From DATAZK01 sp965199805 (GTDB taxonomy: Bacteria > Actinomycetota > Actinomycetes > Frankiales > Frankiaceae): DNA of 64,000 bases. The stretch lies in contig CBDATO010000003.1 in assembly GCA_965199805.1 (NCBI GenBank), positions 248,001 to 312,000 of the forward strand, read 5' to 3'. Positions 50,312 to 59,041 of this stretch are shown here, one piece after another. Under the pieces are notes generated by a model, which had not been told where the DNA came from, searched no databases, and was given only the letters and a program-made list of their open reading frames with translations. How positions within the stretch are numbered: position 1 is the stretch's first letter; each line of letters opens with the position of its first letter. The position numbers and the translations under genes were made by a program.

Positions 50312-50830
50312 TCAGTCGATGCGGCGCAGGTCCTTGGCGTACCAGGCGGCGTTGTAGACGTACGAGTCGCGACCCTGGCTGATCATCTCAGGGCTGACCG
50401 AGTCGGGCTTGATCTTGGCCGGGATGCCGAGCGCCTGCGCGCCGGTCGGCACCTCCTTGCCGCCGGAGACGACGGCGCCGGCGCCCACCAGTGCCTGCGT
50501 ACGCACGATCGCCCCGTGCAGGACGATGGACCCGCTGCCTACCAGGGCGAAGTTCTCGATGGTGCAGCCCTCGAGGTGCACGAGGTGGCCGATGACGCAA
50601 TCGTCTCCGACGGTCGTCGGGTGCACCGGCGTGCAGTGGATGACGCTGCCGTCCTGGATGGACGTGCGGGCTCCGATCGAGATGTAGCCGTGGTCGCCGC
50701 GCAGCACCGCATGGGGCCAGATGCTCGACTGGGCGCCGATCGTGACGCTGCCGATGATCACCGCGTCGGGATGGACGAAGGCGGTCGGGTCGATCGTGGG
50801 CTGCTGGTCGCCGAGCGCGTAAAGAGGCAC
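50312..50830 (-). CDS. Gamma carbonic anhydrase family protein (left-handed beta-helix)
   Basis: About 172 residues from GTG at 50830 (MPLYALGDQQPTIDP), preceded by AGGA; GTG at 50860 would add ten residues. Hexapeptide repeats from residue 16 onward (VIIGSVTIGAQSSIWPHAVLRGDHGYISIG) make the left-handed beta-helix. Candidate Zn ligands are in SVIHCTPVHP and GHLVHLEG. The family includes true gamma carbonic anhydrases and PaaY-like thioesterases. The aldehyde dehydrogenase gene lies just upstream on the same strand. Confidence 0.85.
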   Translation of the reverse strand: MPLYALGDQQPTIDPTAFVHPDAVIIGSVTIGAQSSIWPHAVLRGDHGYISIGARTSIQDGSVIHCTPVHPTTVGDDCVIGHLVHLEGCTIENFALVGSGSIVLHGAIVRTQALVGAGAVVSGGKEVPTGAQALGIPAKIKPDSVSPEMISQGRDSYVYNAAWYAKDLRRID

Positions 50831-50864
50831 CTCGACATCCTGCCCACCTCGCCCCGGCACATCC

Positions 50865-52328
50865 TCAGTGGCCGTACCGCCACCGGATCAGTCGAAGCAT
50901 GGCGCCGGTCGCCGCCTCGGGCCGGCGGAACGAGGTCAGCGGCACGGGCAGCGGGAAGCGGCGGCGGGTGATGGCCTTCGGCCGGGCGAACTCCCGGAGC
51001 CCGTCGGCGCCGTGGATGCGCCCGAAGCCGGATTCGCCGGTGCCGCCGAACGGCAGCCCGGGCACCGAGACGAACGCGATGACGTCGTTGATCGAGGTCA
51101 TGCCGCTGCGCATCCGGCGGGCCGTCTCCATCGCCCGGGCCGAGCCGAAGACCGCGCCGGCGAGCCCGTAGCCGGTGGCGTTGGCCAGCTCGACCGCCTC
51201 GTCGGCGTCGCGTACGCGGGTGACGGTGAGCGTCGGGCCGAACGTCTCCTGCTGCTGCGCCAGGGCGGCCGCCGGCACGTCGGTGAGGATCACCGGGTCG
51301 ACGTAGCGGTCGTGGACCGATTGCCGGCCGCCGACGACGGCCTGTGCCCCGGTGTCGAGCGCCTCGCCGACGTGCCGCCGGACGACGTCGAGCTGGGACG
51401 GCATCGTCATCGGTCCGTACGCGTCGCCGGCCTGCACGGTGCGGGCCTTCACAGTGAGCCGGCGCAGGAATTCGTCGTACACCGCATTCGTCACGAGCAC
51501 CCGCTCGACGCCGACGCACGTCTGCCCGGCGTTGCTCATCCCGCCCCACAATGCGGCGTCGACAGCAGCGTCGAGGTCGGCGTCGTCGTCGACGATGAGC
51601 GCGTCCTTGCCGCCGCACTCCATGAGCACCGGGGTCAGGCGCTCGGCGCAGGCGGCCATGACGACGCGCCCCGTCCTGGCGCTGCCGGTGAAGGCGATCT
51701 TGTCGACGGCGGCGCGGCAGAGCGCGTCACCGGTGGACGCGGGTCCGGTCAGCACCTGCAGCACCGGCGGGCCGGGCACCGCCTCCGCGAACGATTCGGC
51801 GAGCCGGACACCGACCCCCGGCGTGTACTCGCTGGGCTTGAAGACGACGGCGTTGCCGGCAGCGAGCGCGTAGGCGATCGAGCCCATGGGGGTGAAGAGC
51901 GGGTAGTTCCACGGCCCGATGACGCCGACGACGCCGAGCGGCTGGTACTCGAGGTAGGCGGCCTGGTTGGCGGCGAGCAGGCCGGGCCGCACTCGCTTCT
52001 GCCCGAGGACGTCGGCCGCCGAGCGGGCCGCCCAGTCCAGGTGGTCGAGGGTTACGAGCACCTCGAGTACGGCATCGCCGAGCGGCTTGCCCGTCTCGCG
52101 GCTGATCAGCTCGGCGAGCTCACGGGCGCGGCGCGCGAGCAGCCGTCGCCAGGCGGTCAGGTGGGAGCGTCGGCCGGCGAAGTCGAGCTCGGCCCACCAG
52201 CGCGCCGCCGGCTGCGCGCCAGCCACGGCCGCCGCCACCTCGGACGCCGACCGCACCGGATGCTCGGCGATCACCGCACCGCTGACCGGGTCGAGGGAGG
52301 CGAACGTCTGCTGCCCGGGTGCCGTCAC
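50865..52328 (-). CDS. Aldehyde dehydrogenase family protein
   Basis: About 487 residues from GTG at 52328; an in-frame start at 52448 would add a low-complexity Asp/Arg-rich leader made by a tandem repeat and is unlikely. Landmarks are WNYPLFTP, TGSARTGRVVM, the general base Glu in LMECGGKDALI and the nucleophile Cys in NAGQTCVGVERV. The class is closest to succinate-semialdehyde-type and broad-range dehydrogenases. It is downstream of the amidase, so an amide-to-acid-to-aldehyde scavenging route is possible, though this is only an inference from order. Confidence 0.9.
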   Translation of the reverse strand: MTAPGQQTFASLDPVSGAVIAEHPVRSASEVAAAVAGAQPAARWWAELDFAGRRSHLTAWRRLLARRARELAELISRETGKPLGDAVLEVLVTLDHLDWAARSAADVLGQKRVRPGLLAANQAAYLEYQPLGVVGVIGPWNYPLFTPMGSIAYALAAGNAVVFKPSEYTPGVGVRLAESFAEAVPGPPVLQVLTGPASTGDALCRAAVDKIAFTGSARTGRVVMAACAERLTPVLMECGGKDALIVDDDADLDAAVDAALWGGMSNAGQTCVGVERVLVTNAVYDEFLRRLTVKARTVQAGDAYGPMTMPSQLDVVRRHVGEALDTGAQAVVGGRQSVHDRYVDPVILTDVPAAALAQQQETFGPTLTVTRVRDADEAVELANATGYGLAGAVFGSARAMETARRMRSGMTSINDVIAFVSVPGLPFGGTGESGFGRIHGADGLREFARPKAITRRRFPLPVPLTSFRRPEAATGAMLRLIRWRYGH

Positions 52329-52332
52329 CCAG

Positions 52333-52377
52333 TCCTCGTCACGGCGGTCCTCATCACGGCGGTCGTCGTCACGGCAT
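52333..52377. repeat. Three tandem 15-bp repeats at the amidase/aldehyde dehydrogenase junction
   Basis: Units TCCTCGTCACGGCGG (52333-52347), TCCTCATCACGGCGG (52348-52362) and TCGTCGTCACGGCAT (52363-52377) are near-identical and in phase. On the minus strand they span the end of the amidase frame and the leader of the aldehyde dehydrogenase, producing several GTGA stop/start overlaps in the region. They could change length by slippage. Confidence 0.8.
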
Positions 52378-53736
52378 GGGACAGCGCGTCGTCCAGTCCA
52401 TGGCGCGCTGCAGCTGGGCGGCCAGCGCGATGAGCTGCCGTTCGGCACCGGGCGTCGCGACGAGCTGGACGGCGAGCGGGAGCCCGTCCGGGGTGAACCC
52501 GGCCGGCACGCTGGCGGCCGGGAAGCCTGCGACGTTCCACGGAGCGACGTAAGCGGTGCGCAGGGCCGAGCGGAGAGCGGTGCGCACGGGATGGTTTGGC
52601 GCCAGCCGGCCGGCCGCGTCGGCGGGGGAGGGGAGCACCGGGGTGAGCAGCACGTCGGCGTCGGCGAAGACGTCCTCGGTGACCGCCGCGGTCCACCGGT
52701 CGCCGCTGCGGCGTGCGGCCGCGAGGGTGCGTTCGGAGACGAACCCGCCGAGCCGGGCCGGTACCCGGGCCGCCGGTGACAGCAGCGCCGGGTCGACCAG
52801 CCGTACGGCGGCGTCGCGGGCGCTGCGCAGGTAGCGGGGGACGAAGGCGGGCGCGGGCCGGCCGAGCGGCAGATCGGCGTCGCTCACCAGGTGACCGGCT
52901 TCGGCGAGTACGTCGGCCGCGGCGTCGAGCACCTCGGCGCAGGGTCCGGCGAGCCGTACCGGCAGCACCGAGCTGCGGCTGACGCTGATGCGCAGCGCCC
53001 GCTCCGGGCCGCCGGCCGCGGCTGCCGCGTAACGGGCGCCGCCGCACACCGCGTCGAGCAGCACCGCGGTGTCGATGACGCTGCGGGTGAGGAAGCCGGC
53101 GGAGGCGAGCCCGTGCCAGCGCGAGCGGTCGGGACCGTCGGGCAGCAGCCCGGGCGTGGGCTTGAGTCCGAAGAGCCCGCACGAGGCGGCCGGGATCCGG
53201 ATCGACCCACCCCCGTCGGTGGCTGTGGCGGCTGGGACGAGTCCTGCGGCGACCGCGGCGGCGGACCCGCCTGACGAGCCGCCCGCGGTGGCGTGCAGAT
53301 CCCACGGATTGACGGCGGGACCGTACGGATGCAGCGCCAGCTCCGACATCGTGGTCGTGCCGAGGATGACGCAGCCGGCCGCCCGGAGCGCGGTGACCAG
53401 GTCGCCGTCGCGGGCGGCGGGCGGCTCGGCGGAGCCGGTGCCGAAGCGCGTGGCGAGACCGGCGACGGGACTGTTGTTCTTCACCGCGATGGGGACCCCG
53501 AGCAGGGGACGCTCGTCACCGTCGGCCCGGGCGGCGTCGGCCGCTGCGGCCTGCGCCCGTACGTTGTCGACCGCCACGTCGACGAAGGCGTGCAGCTGCG
53601 GATCGAGACGTTCGATACGGGCCAGCAGGCCGTCGACGAGAGCGGCGCTGGTCAGCGCACCCGTCGCCAACTGGTCGGCGAGGCCGGTGACCCCGGCATA
53701 TGCCGGGCTGGTAACGGCGCCCCCGGGCGTGGCCAC
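52369..53736 (-). CDS. Amidase (amidase signature family)
   Basis: 455 residues from GTG at 53736. The Ser-cisSer-Lys triad is complete: Lys in PIAVKNNSP (about residue 86), Ser in ATAGGSSGGSAAAV (about residue 155) and the nucleophile Ser in TDGGGSIRIPAASCG (about residue 178). It should hydrolyse a carboxamide to acid and ammonia, and could also be an aryl acylamidase. The GatA-type partner genes are absent, so it is not a tRNA amidotransferase subunit. It is upstream of the aldehyde dehydrogenase with a repeat at the junction. Confidence 0.92.
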   Translation of the reverse strand: MATPGGAVTSPAYAGVTGLADQLATGALTSAALVDGLLARIERLDPQLHAFVDVAVDNVRAQAAAADAARADGDERPLLGVPIAVKNNSPVAGLATRFGTGSAEPPAARDGDLVTALRAAGCVILGTTTMSELALHPYGPAVNPWDLHATAGGSSGGSAAAVAAGLVPAATATDGGGSIRIPAASCGLFGLKPTPGLLPDGPDRSRWHGLASAGFLTRSVIDTAVLLDAVCGGARYAAAAAGGPERALRISVSRSSVLPVRLAGPCAEVLDAAADVLAEAGHLVSDADLPLGRPAPAFVPRYLRSARDAAVRLVDPALLSPAARVPARLGGFVSERTLAAARRSGDRWTAAVTEDVFADADVLLTPVLPSPADAAGRLAPNHPVRTALRSALRTAYVAPWNVAGFPAASVPAGFTPDGLPLAVQLVATPGAERQLIALAAQLQRAMDWTTRCPMP

Positions 53737-53781
53737 GGTCAGCGACGCCGGGTGTCGGCGGTCATCGCGTGCGGGCCCGGA

Positions 53782-54087
53782 TCAGTCGTCGTCATCGGTG
53801 GCCTTCTCGGCGAGGGTCGGCGGCAGCTCGCCGCGGGCCCGTACCCAGGCCGCAGCAGCCATCCGCAGGACCAGCAGGCGGACGGTGCCCGCCAGGACAC
53901 TCGACAGCAGACCCCACAGCAGGGCCTGCTTGAGCGGCACCTGGGGGGCGCTGATGTGCTTCGGCGGGTCCTCGCCGTAGCCCGCGCGGTAAGCCTTCGT
54001 CGCCACCTTGCTGGTCACACCGGCGGCGACCGCCGCGGAGACCCCGCTCATGAGTTTCCAGCCGACGTTGTCCACTGCGCTCGCCAT
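53782..54087 (-). CDS. DUF4235 domain-containing small membrane protein
   Basis: 101 residues from ATG at 54087. Two membrane-prone segments (WKLMSGVSAAVAAGVTSKVA and ALLWGLLSSVLAGTVRLLVL) flank a short polar loop with GEDPPKHIS, the usual form of actinobacterial DUF4235. The tail is acidic (ATDDDD). The function is unknown. It is divergent from the TUDOR-domain gene and 45 bases from the amidase start on the same strand. Confidence 0.85.
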   Translation of the reverse strand: MASAVDNVGWKLMSGVSAAVAAGVTSKVATKAYRAGYGEDPPKHISAPQVPLKQALLWGLLSSVLAGTVRLLVLRMAAAAWVRARGELPPTLAEKATDDDD

Positions 54088-54184
54088 GGCAGCAAACTAC
54101 CCAGGTCGGACGGCGTCCAAGGCCCGCCCACGCGGGGTTTCCCGACGAGCCGGTGATTTCCCTCGGGTGGGGTATGCGGTGCGC

Positions 54185-54523
54185 GTGAGCGACACGAAGA
54201 CGAAAGCCAAGAAGGACAGCCCGAAGAAGACGGACGCGAAGAAGTCCGACGCCAAGAAGTCGGATGCGAAGAAGGCCGATGCCAAGAAGTCGGGTGGCAA
54301 GGCGACCTTCAAGATCGGCGACAAGGTCAGCTGGAAGTCGCACGGCAGCGAAGCGGTGGGCAAGATCGAGAAGAAGATCACGAAGGAGACCGACGTGGCC
54401 GGCCGGAAGGTCACGGCCAGCAAGGACGAGCCGCAGTACCTGGTACGCAGCGAGAAGTCCGGTGGCACCGCCGTCCACAAGCCCAAGGCGCTGACGCCGG
54501 CGAAGTCCAAGAAGGGCAAGTAG
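54185..54523 (+). CDS. Lysine-rich protein with C-terminal Hva1-type TUDOR domain
   Basis: 112 residues from GTG at 54185. The first 42 residues are low complexity, with five D-A-K-K units (TDAKK, SDAKK, SDAKK, ADAKK, DAKKSG) like the tails of histone-H1-like proteins. Residues 43-105 match the hypervirulence-associated TUDOR (DUF2945) domain: FKIGDKVSWKSHGSEAVGKI and DEPQYLVRSEKSGGTAVHKP. A nucleic-acid-binding role, perhaps nucleoid-associated, is plausible. The tail DNA is a degenerate tandem repeat and may vary in length between strains. Confidence 0.85.
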   Translation: MSDTKTKAKKDSPKKTDAKKSDAKKSDAKKADAKKSGGKATFKIGDKVSWKSHGSEAVGKIEKKITKETDVAGRKVTASKDEPQYLVRSEKSGGTAVHKPKALTPAKSKKGK

Positions 54524-54563
54524 CAGACGGGCAAGCAGGACCGGCCGGGTAGCGTTCCCGGCC

Positions 54564-55064
54564 ATGGAGCTGGCGGTCCCGGTACGCGTGCTCGACACCG
54601 GGACACCGCCGCTCCCGCTGCCGGCATACGCGCAGCACGGTGACGCCGGTGCCGACCTCGCCACCGCCGTCGACGTCGAGCTGGCGCCGGGGGAGCGGGC
54701 GGTCGTCCCCACCGGCGTCGCCGTGGCCGTACCCGACGGATTCGCCGCCTTCGTCCATCCCCGCAGCGGCCTGGCCGCACGCCACGGCATCACGCTGGTG
54801 AACGCGCCGGGCACGATCGACAGCGGCTACCGCGGCGAGATCCAGGTGGTGCTGCTGAACACCGATCCCCGTGAGACGGTGAGGCTGCGGCGCGGCGATC
54901 GGATCGCCCAGCTGGTCATCCAGCCGGTCGTACGGGCGATATTCCACCCGGTCGAGGAGCTGTCCGCCTCCGAGCGGGGCAGCGGCGGGTTCGGGTCGAC
55001 CGGGGGCTGGCAGGCGCCGGCGGCCACGCGAGTTGAGGAGGGGGAGCGGAGTGTTTCGCCGTAA
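54564..55064 (+). CDS. dut: Deoxyuridine 5'-triphosphate nucleotidohydrolase (dUTPase)
   Basis: 166 residues from ATG at 54564. All five trimeric dUTPase motifs are present: AGADLATA, PRSGLAARHG, NAPGTIDSGYRGEI, RGDRIAQLVIQ and RGSGGFGSTGG at the C-terminus. It removes dUTP and supplies dUMP for thymidylate synthesis. The last 14 bases overlap the DUF3710 gene, a conserved actinobacterial neighbour, so the two are translated from one message. Confidence 0.96.
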   Translation: MELAVPVRVLDTGTPPLPLPAYAQHGDAGADLATAVDVELAPGERAVVPTGVAVAVPDGFAAFVHPRSGLAARHGITLVNAPGTIDSGYRGEIQVVLLNTDPRETVRLRRGDRIAQLVIQPVVRAIFHPVEELSASERGSGGFGSTGGWQAPAATRVEEGERSVSP

Positions 55065-55824
55065 CCAGAACAAGCAGCCGGTCGTCACCGACACCGACGA
55101 CACCGAGGCCACCGACGAGTCCGGTGTCACCGGCCGGTTGAGCGGTGAGCTCGACGAGCCGGATTCGGACGCGCTCTCATCCGGCGCGGCGCAAGCCGCC
55201 GAGGGTCCCTACGACGCCGAGTCGGCCCCGATCGACGACATCCCCCGCATCGACCTCGGCGCCCTGCAGGTGCCTCTGATCGACGGGCTGGAGGTGCGTC
55301 TCGACATGGACGAGGCCACCGGACAGCCCGCGCAGCTCGTCCTCGCCGACGGCGACAGCATGCTGCAGCTCGGCGTGTTCGCCGCTCCCCGCACTGCCGG
55401 CATCTGGGACGAGGTACGCGACGAGATCGCCGAGTCGCTGCGCGGCGCCGGCGGTGCGGCCGAGGACGTCGAGGGCACCCTCGGCACGGAGCTGGCCGCC
55501 ACGGTGCCGACCGGTGACCCCGCGATGCCGTACGCGCCCGCCCGCTTCATCGGGTTCGACCGTCCCCGCTGGTTCCTGCGCGGCCTGCTCTCCGGCCCCG
55601 CGGCCGACACCCCGGCTGCCGCCGAGAAGCTCGAGCTGGCGCTGCGCGGCACCATCGTCGTCCGCGGCAAGGACGCCATGCCGATCCGCGACCCGCTGCC
55701 GCTGCGACTGCCCCCCGAGGCGATGCAGCTGGCGCAGGAGCAGATGGAGGCAGCCGCGGCTGCCGGCGGCGCCCCGAGCCTCGAGCAGCTCGAGCCCGGT
55801 CCGACGATCACCGAGACCCGATAG
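55051..55824 (+). CDS. DUF3710 domain-containing protein
   Basis: 257 residues from GTG at 55051 with GAGGAGGGGGAG directly upstream. After an acidic, disordered leader of about 60 residues (TDTDDTEATDESG), the DUF3710 core runs IPRIDLGALQVPLIDGLEVRLDMDEATGQ to RFIGFDRPRWFLRGLLSG. The family is nearly always next to dut in actinobacteria and has no known function. It overlaps dut by 14 bases. A hairpin lies 32 bases after the stop. Confidence 0.92.
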   Translation: MFRRNQNKQPVVTDTDDTEATDESGVTGRLSGELDEPDSDALSSGAAQAAEGPYDAESAPIDDIPRIDLGALQVPLIDGLEVRLDMDEATGQPAQLVLADGDSMLQLGVFAAPRTAGIWDEVRDEIAESLRGAGGAAEDVEGTLGTELAATVPTGDPAMPYAPARFIGFDRPRWFLRGLLSGPAADTPAAAEKLELALRGTIVVRGKDAMPIRDPLPLRLPPEAMQLAQEQMEAAAAAGGAPSLEQLEPGPTITETR

Positions 55825-56044
55825 CGACTTGCGGTACAGCGGCCCGGCTCCGGTGCCGATGGTGGGACCATCGGTGCGGCAGCCCCGAGAGACGGTTTCG
55901 ATGCTGCTTCGTCACACTGCCGACACCGCTGCTGCGCTCAGCGCAGGTGTTGGGCACACTGACGGCTCAGCGGGTGTTCCACTGAGGCGCTGCAGAGGTA
56001 GCGCATCAGCTCGGTCGGCAGAGACGCACGGGAGATGAGCAACG
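55825..56044. other. Intergenic region with a terminator-like hairpin and a degenerate direct repeat
   Basis: CCGATGGT-GGG-ACCATCGG (55856-55874) is a perfect 8-bp hairpin suited to end the dut-DUF3710 transcript. Further on, GCTCAGCG followed by GTGTT and ACTGA occurs twice (from 55936 and from 55965) as a gapped direct repeat that could bind a regulator of the next operon. GGGAG at about 56031-56035 precedes the OB-fold gene. Confidence 0.5.
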
Positions 56045-56431
56045 GTGTCACGTGAGAGCTGGCTGCGCCGCAAGCTCCACCGCATGACCGCTGACGAGAC
56101 CCAGCTAGAGGCCGAGGAGCTTCAGCAGAAGGTCACGAAGGTCGCCGGTGCGGAGAAGATGTCGGCGTGCCGTGACCGCGACAGCGTGTGCGTCGCCGGC
56201 ACCATCCGCTCGGTGACCCAGAAGAGCCGGTCGGGTGGCCCCAGCCTGGAGGCCGAGATCTACGACGGCACCGGCAGCGTGGTCGCCGTCTTCCTCGGCC
56301 GGCGCCGCATCCCGGGCATCGAGGTGGGCCGTTCCATCGTCGTACGCGGGCGGCTGACGACCCAGGACCACAAGCCCACGGTCTTCAACCCGCGTTACGA
56401 GCTGATGTGCGAGGGAGCCGAGTCGGCATGA
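56045..56431 (+). CDS. OB-fold nucleic acid binding domain-containing protein
   Basis: 128 residues from GTG at 56045. A basic N-terminal helix (WLRRKLHRMTADETQLEAEELQQKV) leads into an OB-fold (VCVAGTIRSVTQKSRSGGPSLEAEIYDGTGSVVAVFLGRRRIPGIEVGRSIVVRGRL), related to the OB domains of RecG and RecJ-like proteins. It likely binds single-stranded nucleic acid. The order dut, DUF3710, OB-fold, DUF3159 is conserved in actinobacteria. Its stop overlaps the DUF3159 ATG by 4 bases. Confidence 0.88.
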   Translation: MSRESWLRRKLHRMTADETQLEAEELQQKVTKVAGAEKMSACRDRDSVCVAGTIRSVTQKSRSGGPSLEAEIYDGTGSVVAVFLGRRRIPGIEVGRSIVVRGRLTTQDHKPTVFNPRYELMCEGAESA

Positions 56432-57174
56432 CCGATCGGCCGGACCCCGCCACCACTGCGGCGGCAGGCGAGTCCGACAGCTCCGCCGCGCCCCTGGCCG
56501 AGCGCTCCACCGTCCTGGCCGACGCCATCGGCGGGCCCCGCGGGATGATCGACACCGGCATCCCGGCCGTGGTCTTCGTGATCGTCAACGCGATCAGCAG
56601 CCTCCACCCGGCCATCTACGCCGCTCTGGGCTTCGCCGCCCTGATGACGGCGATCCGGCTGATCCGCCGCCAGCCCGTCCAGCAGGCGCTGGCCGGCTTC
56701 ATCGGCGTCGGCGTCGCCGCGTTCGTCGCTGCCCGCACCGGCACGGCCAAGGGTTTCTTCCTGCCCGGCATCCTCTCGCAGGCTGCCTTGACCGTCGCCG
56801 CCATCACCTCCCTGGTCATCCGGCGGCCTTACATCGGCTACGTGATGGCCGCGCTCGACCCGCGCTTCGCGCGCTGGCGGGAGACGCCGCGGCTGTTGCG
56901 CGCCATGGACCTCGCCACCATCGTGTGGGGCACCGTCTTCCTGCTGCGTACGTCCGTGCAGGGGCTGCTCTACCTCGCCGACCGGCCCGGCTGGCTGGCG
57001 GTCGTGCAGCTCGCCATGGGCTGGCCGCTCTTCGCCTTGGCGCTCGCCACCAGCTATTGGCTGGCCCGCCGCGCCGCCCCCCTCGAGCCGCCGGCCGAGA
57101 CCGACCCGGTGGTGCCTGCTACCGATGAGCCCGACGACCTGACACGATCGCCCGGTGGCAACCCCGTTCGTTGA
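56428..57174 (+). CDS. DUF3159 domain-containing membrane protein
   Basis: 248 residues from ATG overlapping the OB-fold gene. About five hydrophobic segments are seen between residues 45 and 220 (AVVFVIVNAISSLHPAIYAALGFAAL, FIGVGVAAFVAARTG, ILSQAALTVAAITSLVI, DLATIVWGTVFLL and VVQLAMGWPLFALALATSYWLA), with a soluble, Asp/Pro-rich tail. It is the usual partner of the OB-fold gene and has no known function. The polymerase-domain gene starts inside its last 20 bases. Confidence 0.88.
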   Translation: MTDRPDPATTAAAGESDSSAAPLAERSTVLADAIGGPRGMIDTGIPAVVFVIVNAISSLHPAIYAALGFAALMTAIRLIRRQPVQQALAGFIGVGVAAFVAARTGTAKGFFLPGILSQAALTVAAITSLVIRRPYIGYVMAALDPRFARWRETPRLLRAMDLATIVWGTVFLLRTSVQGLLYLADRPGWLAVVQLAMGWPLFALALATSYWLARRAAPLEPPAETDPVVPATDEPDDLTRSPGGNPVR

Positions 57175-58183
57175 GCTCGATGCCGGCGGCATCCCGGTAC
57201 GGGTCAGCAACCCGGACAAGGTCTACTTCAGCGCCCGCGGCGAGACCAAGCTCCATCTGGCCGAGTACGTGCTGGCCGTCGGACCCGGCCTGGTGCGCGC
57301 CCTCTACGACCGGCCCTGCGTCCTCAAGCGTCATCCGGACGGGGCGCAGTCGGCGGCCATCTACCAGAAGCGGGTGCCCGCCAAGCGCCCCGCCTGGATC
57401 GAGACCGCCCGCGTCGACTTCCCCAGCGGCCGGCACGCCGATGAGCTGTGCGTACGCCACGTCGCCGCAGCCGTGTGGGCGAGCAACCTCGGCACGCTCG
57501 ACTTCCACCCGTGGCCGTCGCGCCGCGAGGCCACCGAGCTGCCCGACGAGCTGCGCATCGACCTCGATCCGCAGCCCGGCACCGGATGGGCCGACATCGT
57601 GGAGACGGCGCTCGAGGTCAAGGCCGTCCTCGACGAGCTCGGCCTGATCGGCTGGCCGAAGACCAGCGGCAGCAAGGGCATCCACATCTACGTCCGCGTC
57701 CCGCCCGAGCACGGCTTCACCACGGCCCGCCGGGCCGCGCTGGCGCTGGGCCGCGAGGTCGAACGCCGGCGTCCCGAGCTCGTCACCACCGCCTGGTGGA
57801 AGGAGGAGCGCGGCGAGCGGGTCTTCGTCGACTACAACCGAATGGCGCGCGACCAGACCATCGCGTCGGCGTACAGCGTGCGGGCCCGCCCGACAGCGAC
57901 GGTTTCGGCCCCCCTGACGTGGGACGAGGTGCCGTCCGCCGAGATCGAGGACTTCACCATCGCCACCATGCCCGCCCGGTTCGCCGCGCTCGGCGACGTC
58001 CACGCCGGGATGGACGAGCCGGAGGCCATCGGGTCCCTCGAACCGTTGCTGGAGCTGGCCGACCGGGACGAGCGCGACCACGGGCTCGGCGATGCGCCGT
58101 ACCCGCCGCAATTCCCGAAGATGCCGGGGGAGCCGAAGCGGGTGCAGCCGAGCCGGGCCAGGAAAGCCGCTGCCGAACAATGA
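57155..58183 (+). CDS. LigD-type DNA polymerase/primase domain protein (PolD/Prim-PolC-like)
   Basis: 342 residues from GTG at 57155, overlapping the DUF3159 gene. It is the stand-alone polymerase domain of the bacterial end-joining ligase LigD, of the archaeo-eukaryotic primase family. Metal-binding Asp136 and Asp138 are in LRIDLDPQPG, the nucleotide site in TSGSKGIHIYV (His near 177) and the third Asp near 225 in RVFVDYNR. Relatives fill gaps with ribo- or deoxyribonucleotides during double-strand-break or excision repair. The LigC-type ligase 5 kb away is the likely partner. Ku is not in the window. Confidence 0.92.
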   Translation: MATPFVELDAGGIPVRVSNPDKVYFSARGETKLHLAEYVLAVGPGLVRALYDRPCVLKRHPDGAQSAAIYQKRVPAKRPAWIETARVDFPSGRHADELCVRHVAAAVWASNLGTLDFHPWPSRREATELPDELRIDLDPQPGTGWADIVETALEVKAVLDELGLIGWPKTSGSKGIHIYVRVPPEHGFTTARRAALALGREVERRRPELVTTAWWKEERGERVFVDYNRMARDQTIASAYSVRARPTATVSAPLTWDEVPSAEIEDFTIATMPARFAALGDVHAGMDEPEAIGSLEPLLELADRDERDHGLGDAPYPPQFPKMPGEPKRVQPSRARKAAAEQ

Positions 58184-58219
58184 CCAACGCTCGGACGCGG
58201 CCGGGCTGCGGCGCGGCGC

Positions 58220-59041
58220 TCAGCGAACCGGTGTGAAGGCCGGACTCATCCGCAGAACCCGGGCCGGCTGATCGAAGCCGATGTAGAGCTGGTTGGTGGA
58301 CGGCCTCACCGACAATCCTTCGCTTTCGCGAGCGACAGGCACCGGAATGGTCTTCAGGATGCTGCCCGTAGCGGAGAACACGGTGATCCGATTGCGCACC
58401 GGCGCCTTGAGGCTGGTCAACAGCAGGATCTGGCCGCCCACGACTTCGAGCCCTTGCGTAATTCCCTCGTCGGGGATGGGCACCCTGCGCAGCACCTTTC
58501 CGGTCATCGAGGCGAACACCATGGTGTAGGGGCCGCCCGTGTTGCCGGTCACGACAACCAGCTGATCCTTGCCGTTGTCGACCGCTGCCACCGACCCGTA
58601 AGCCATCGCAATGGGAATGCGGCGGATGACGGCGGGCGTCGCAAGACGCATGTCCACGACGGCGATTCCGGTCGGCGCCAAGCTGCTGTTGGTGACATAC
58701 AGATTCTTGTCAGCATTGCGGTAGCTGATTTCATTCGTGTGACCGGTACGCAGCACACCACTGCGTTTGACCAGCTTTCCGGAGTCGTCGTAGGCCACGA
58801 TTCGCCCGTTACCGGAGCCCAGGTCGAACCCGACGTAGTGCACGCCCAGGCTCTGGGCCAGCCCTTCCTGATCTTCGCTGGTCGAGATAGTGAATTGCTG
58901 GCTGAAGGTGTACGCCGTCGCAGCATCGGCGCTCGCGGGAGCGATCAAGGAGACCACCAGTCCTGCGGCGGCCAATCCGACGAGCTTGCGTCTGCGCGTC
59001 GCGCCGCCTTCTTTGCGTTTTACGAGCTGGGAACGGAGCAT
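58220..59041 (-). CDS. Secreted protein of unknown function, probably beta-propeller
   Basis: 273 residues from ATG at 59041 with GAAGGG upstream. A basic region (TRRRK), a hydrophobic core (LVGLAAAGLVVSLIA) and an ASADA-A cleavage site predict secretion. The mature part has repeated beta-sheet blades (VHYVGFDLGSGNGRIVAYDDSGKLV, GIAVVDMRLATPAVIRRIPI, YTMVFASMTGKVLRRVPIP, NRITVFSATGSILKTIPVP), like NHL/SMP-30-type propellers. Codon use looks less GC-biased than in the neighbours, a possible sign of transfer. It is a single-gene unit between convergent and tandem neighbours. Confidence 0.78.
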   Translation of the reverse strand: MLRSQLVKRKEGGATRRRKLVGLAAAGLVVSLIAPASADAATAYTFSQQFTISTSEDQEGLAQSLGVHYVGFDLGSGNGRIVAYDDSGKLVKRSGVLRTGHTNEISYRNADKNLYVTNSSLAPTGIAVVDMRLATPAVIRRIPIAMAYGSVAAVDNGKDQLVVVTGNTGGPYTMVFASMTGKVLRRVPIPDEGITQGLEVVGGQILLLTSLKAPVRNRITVFSATGSILKTIPVPVARESEGLSVRPSTNQLYIGFDQPARVLRMSPAFTPVR

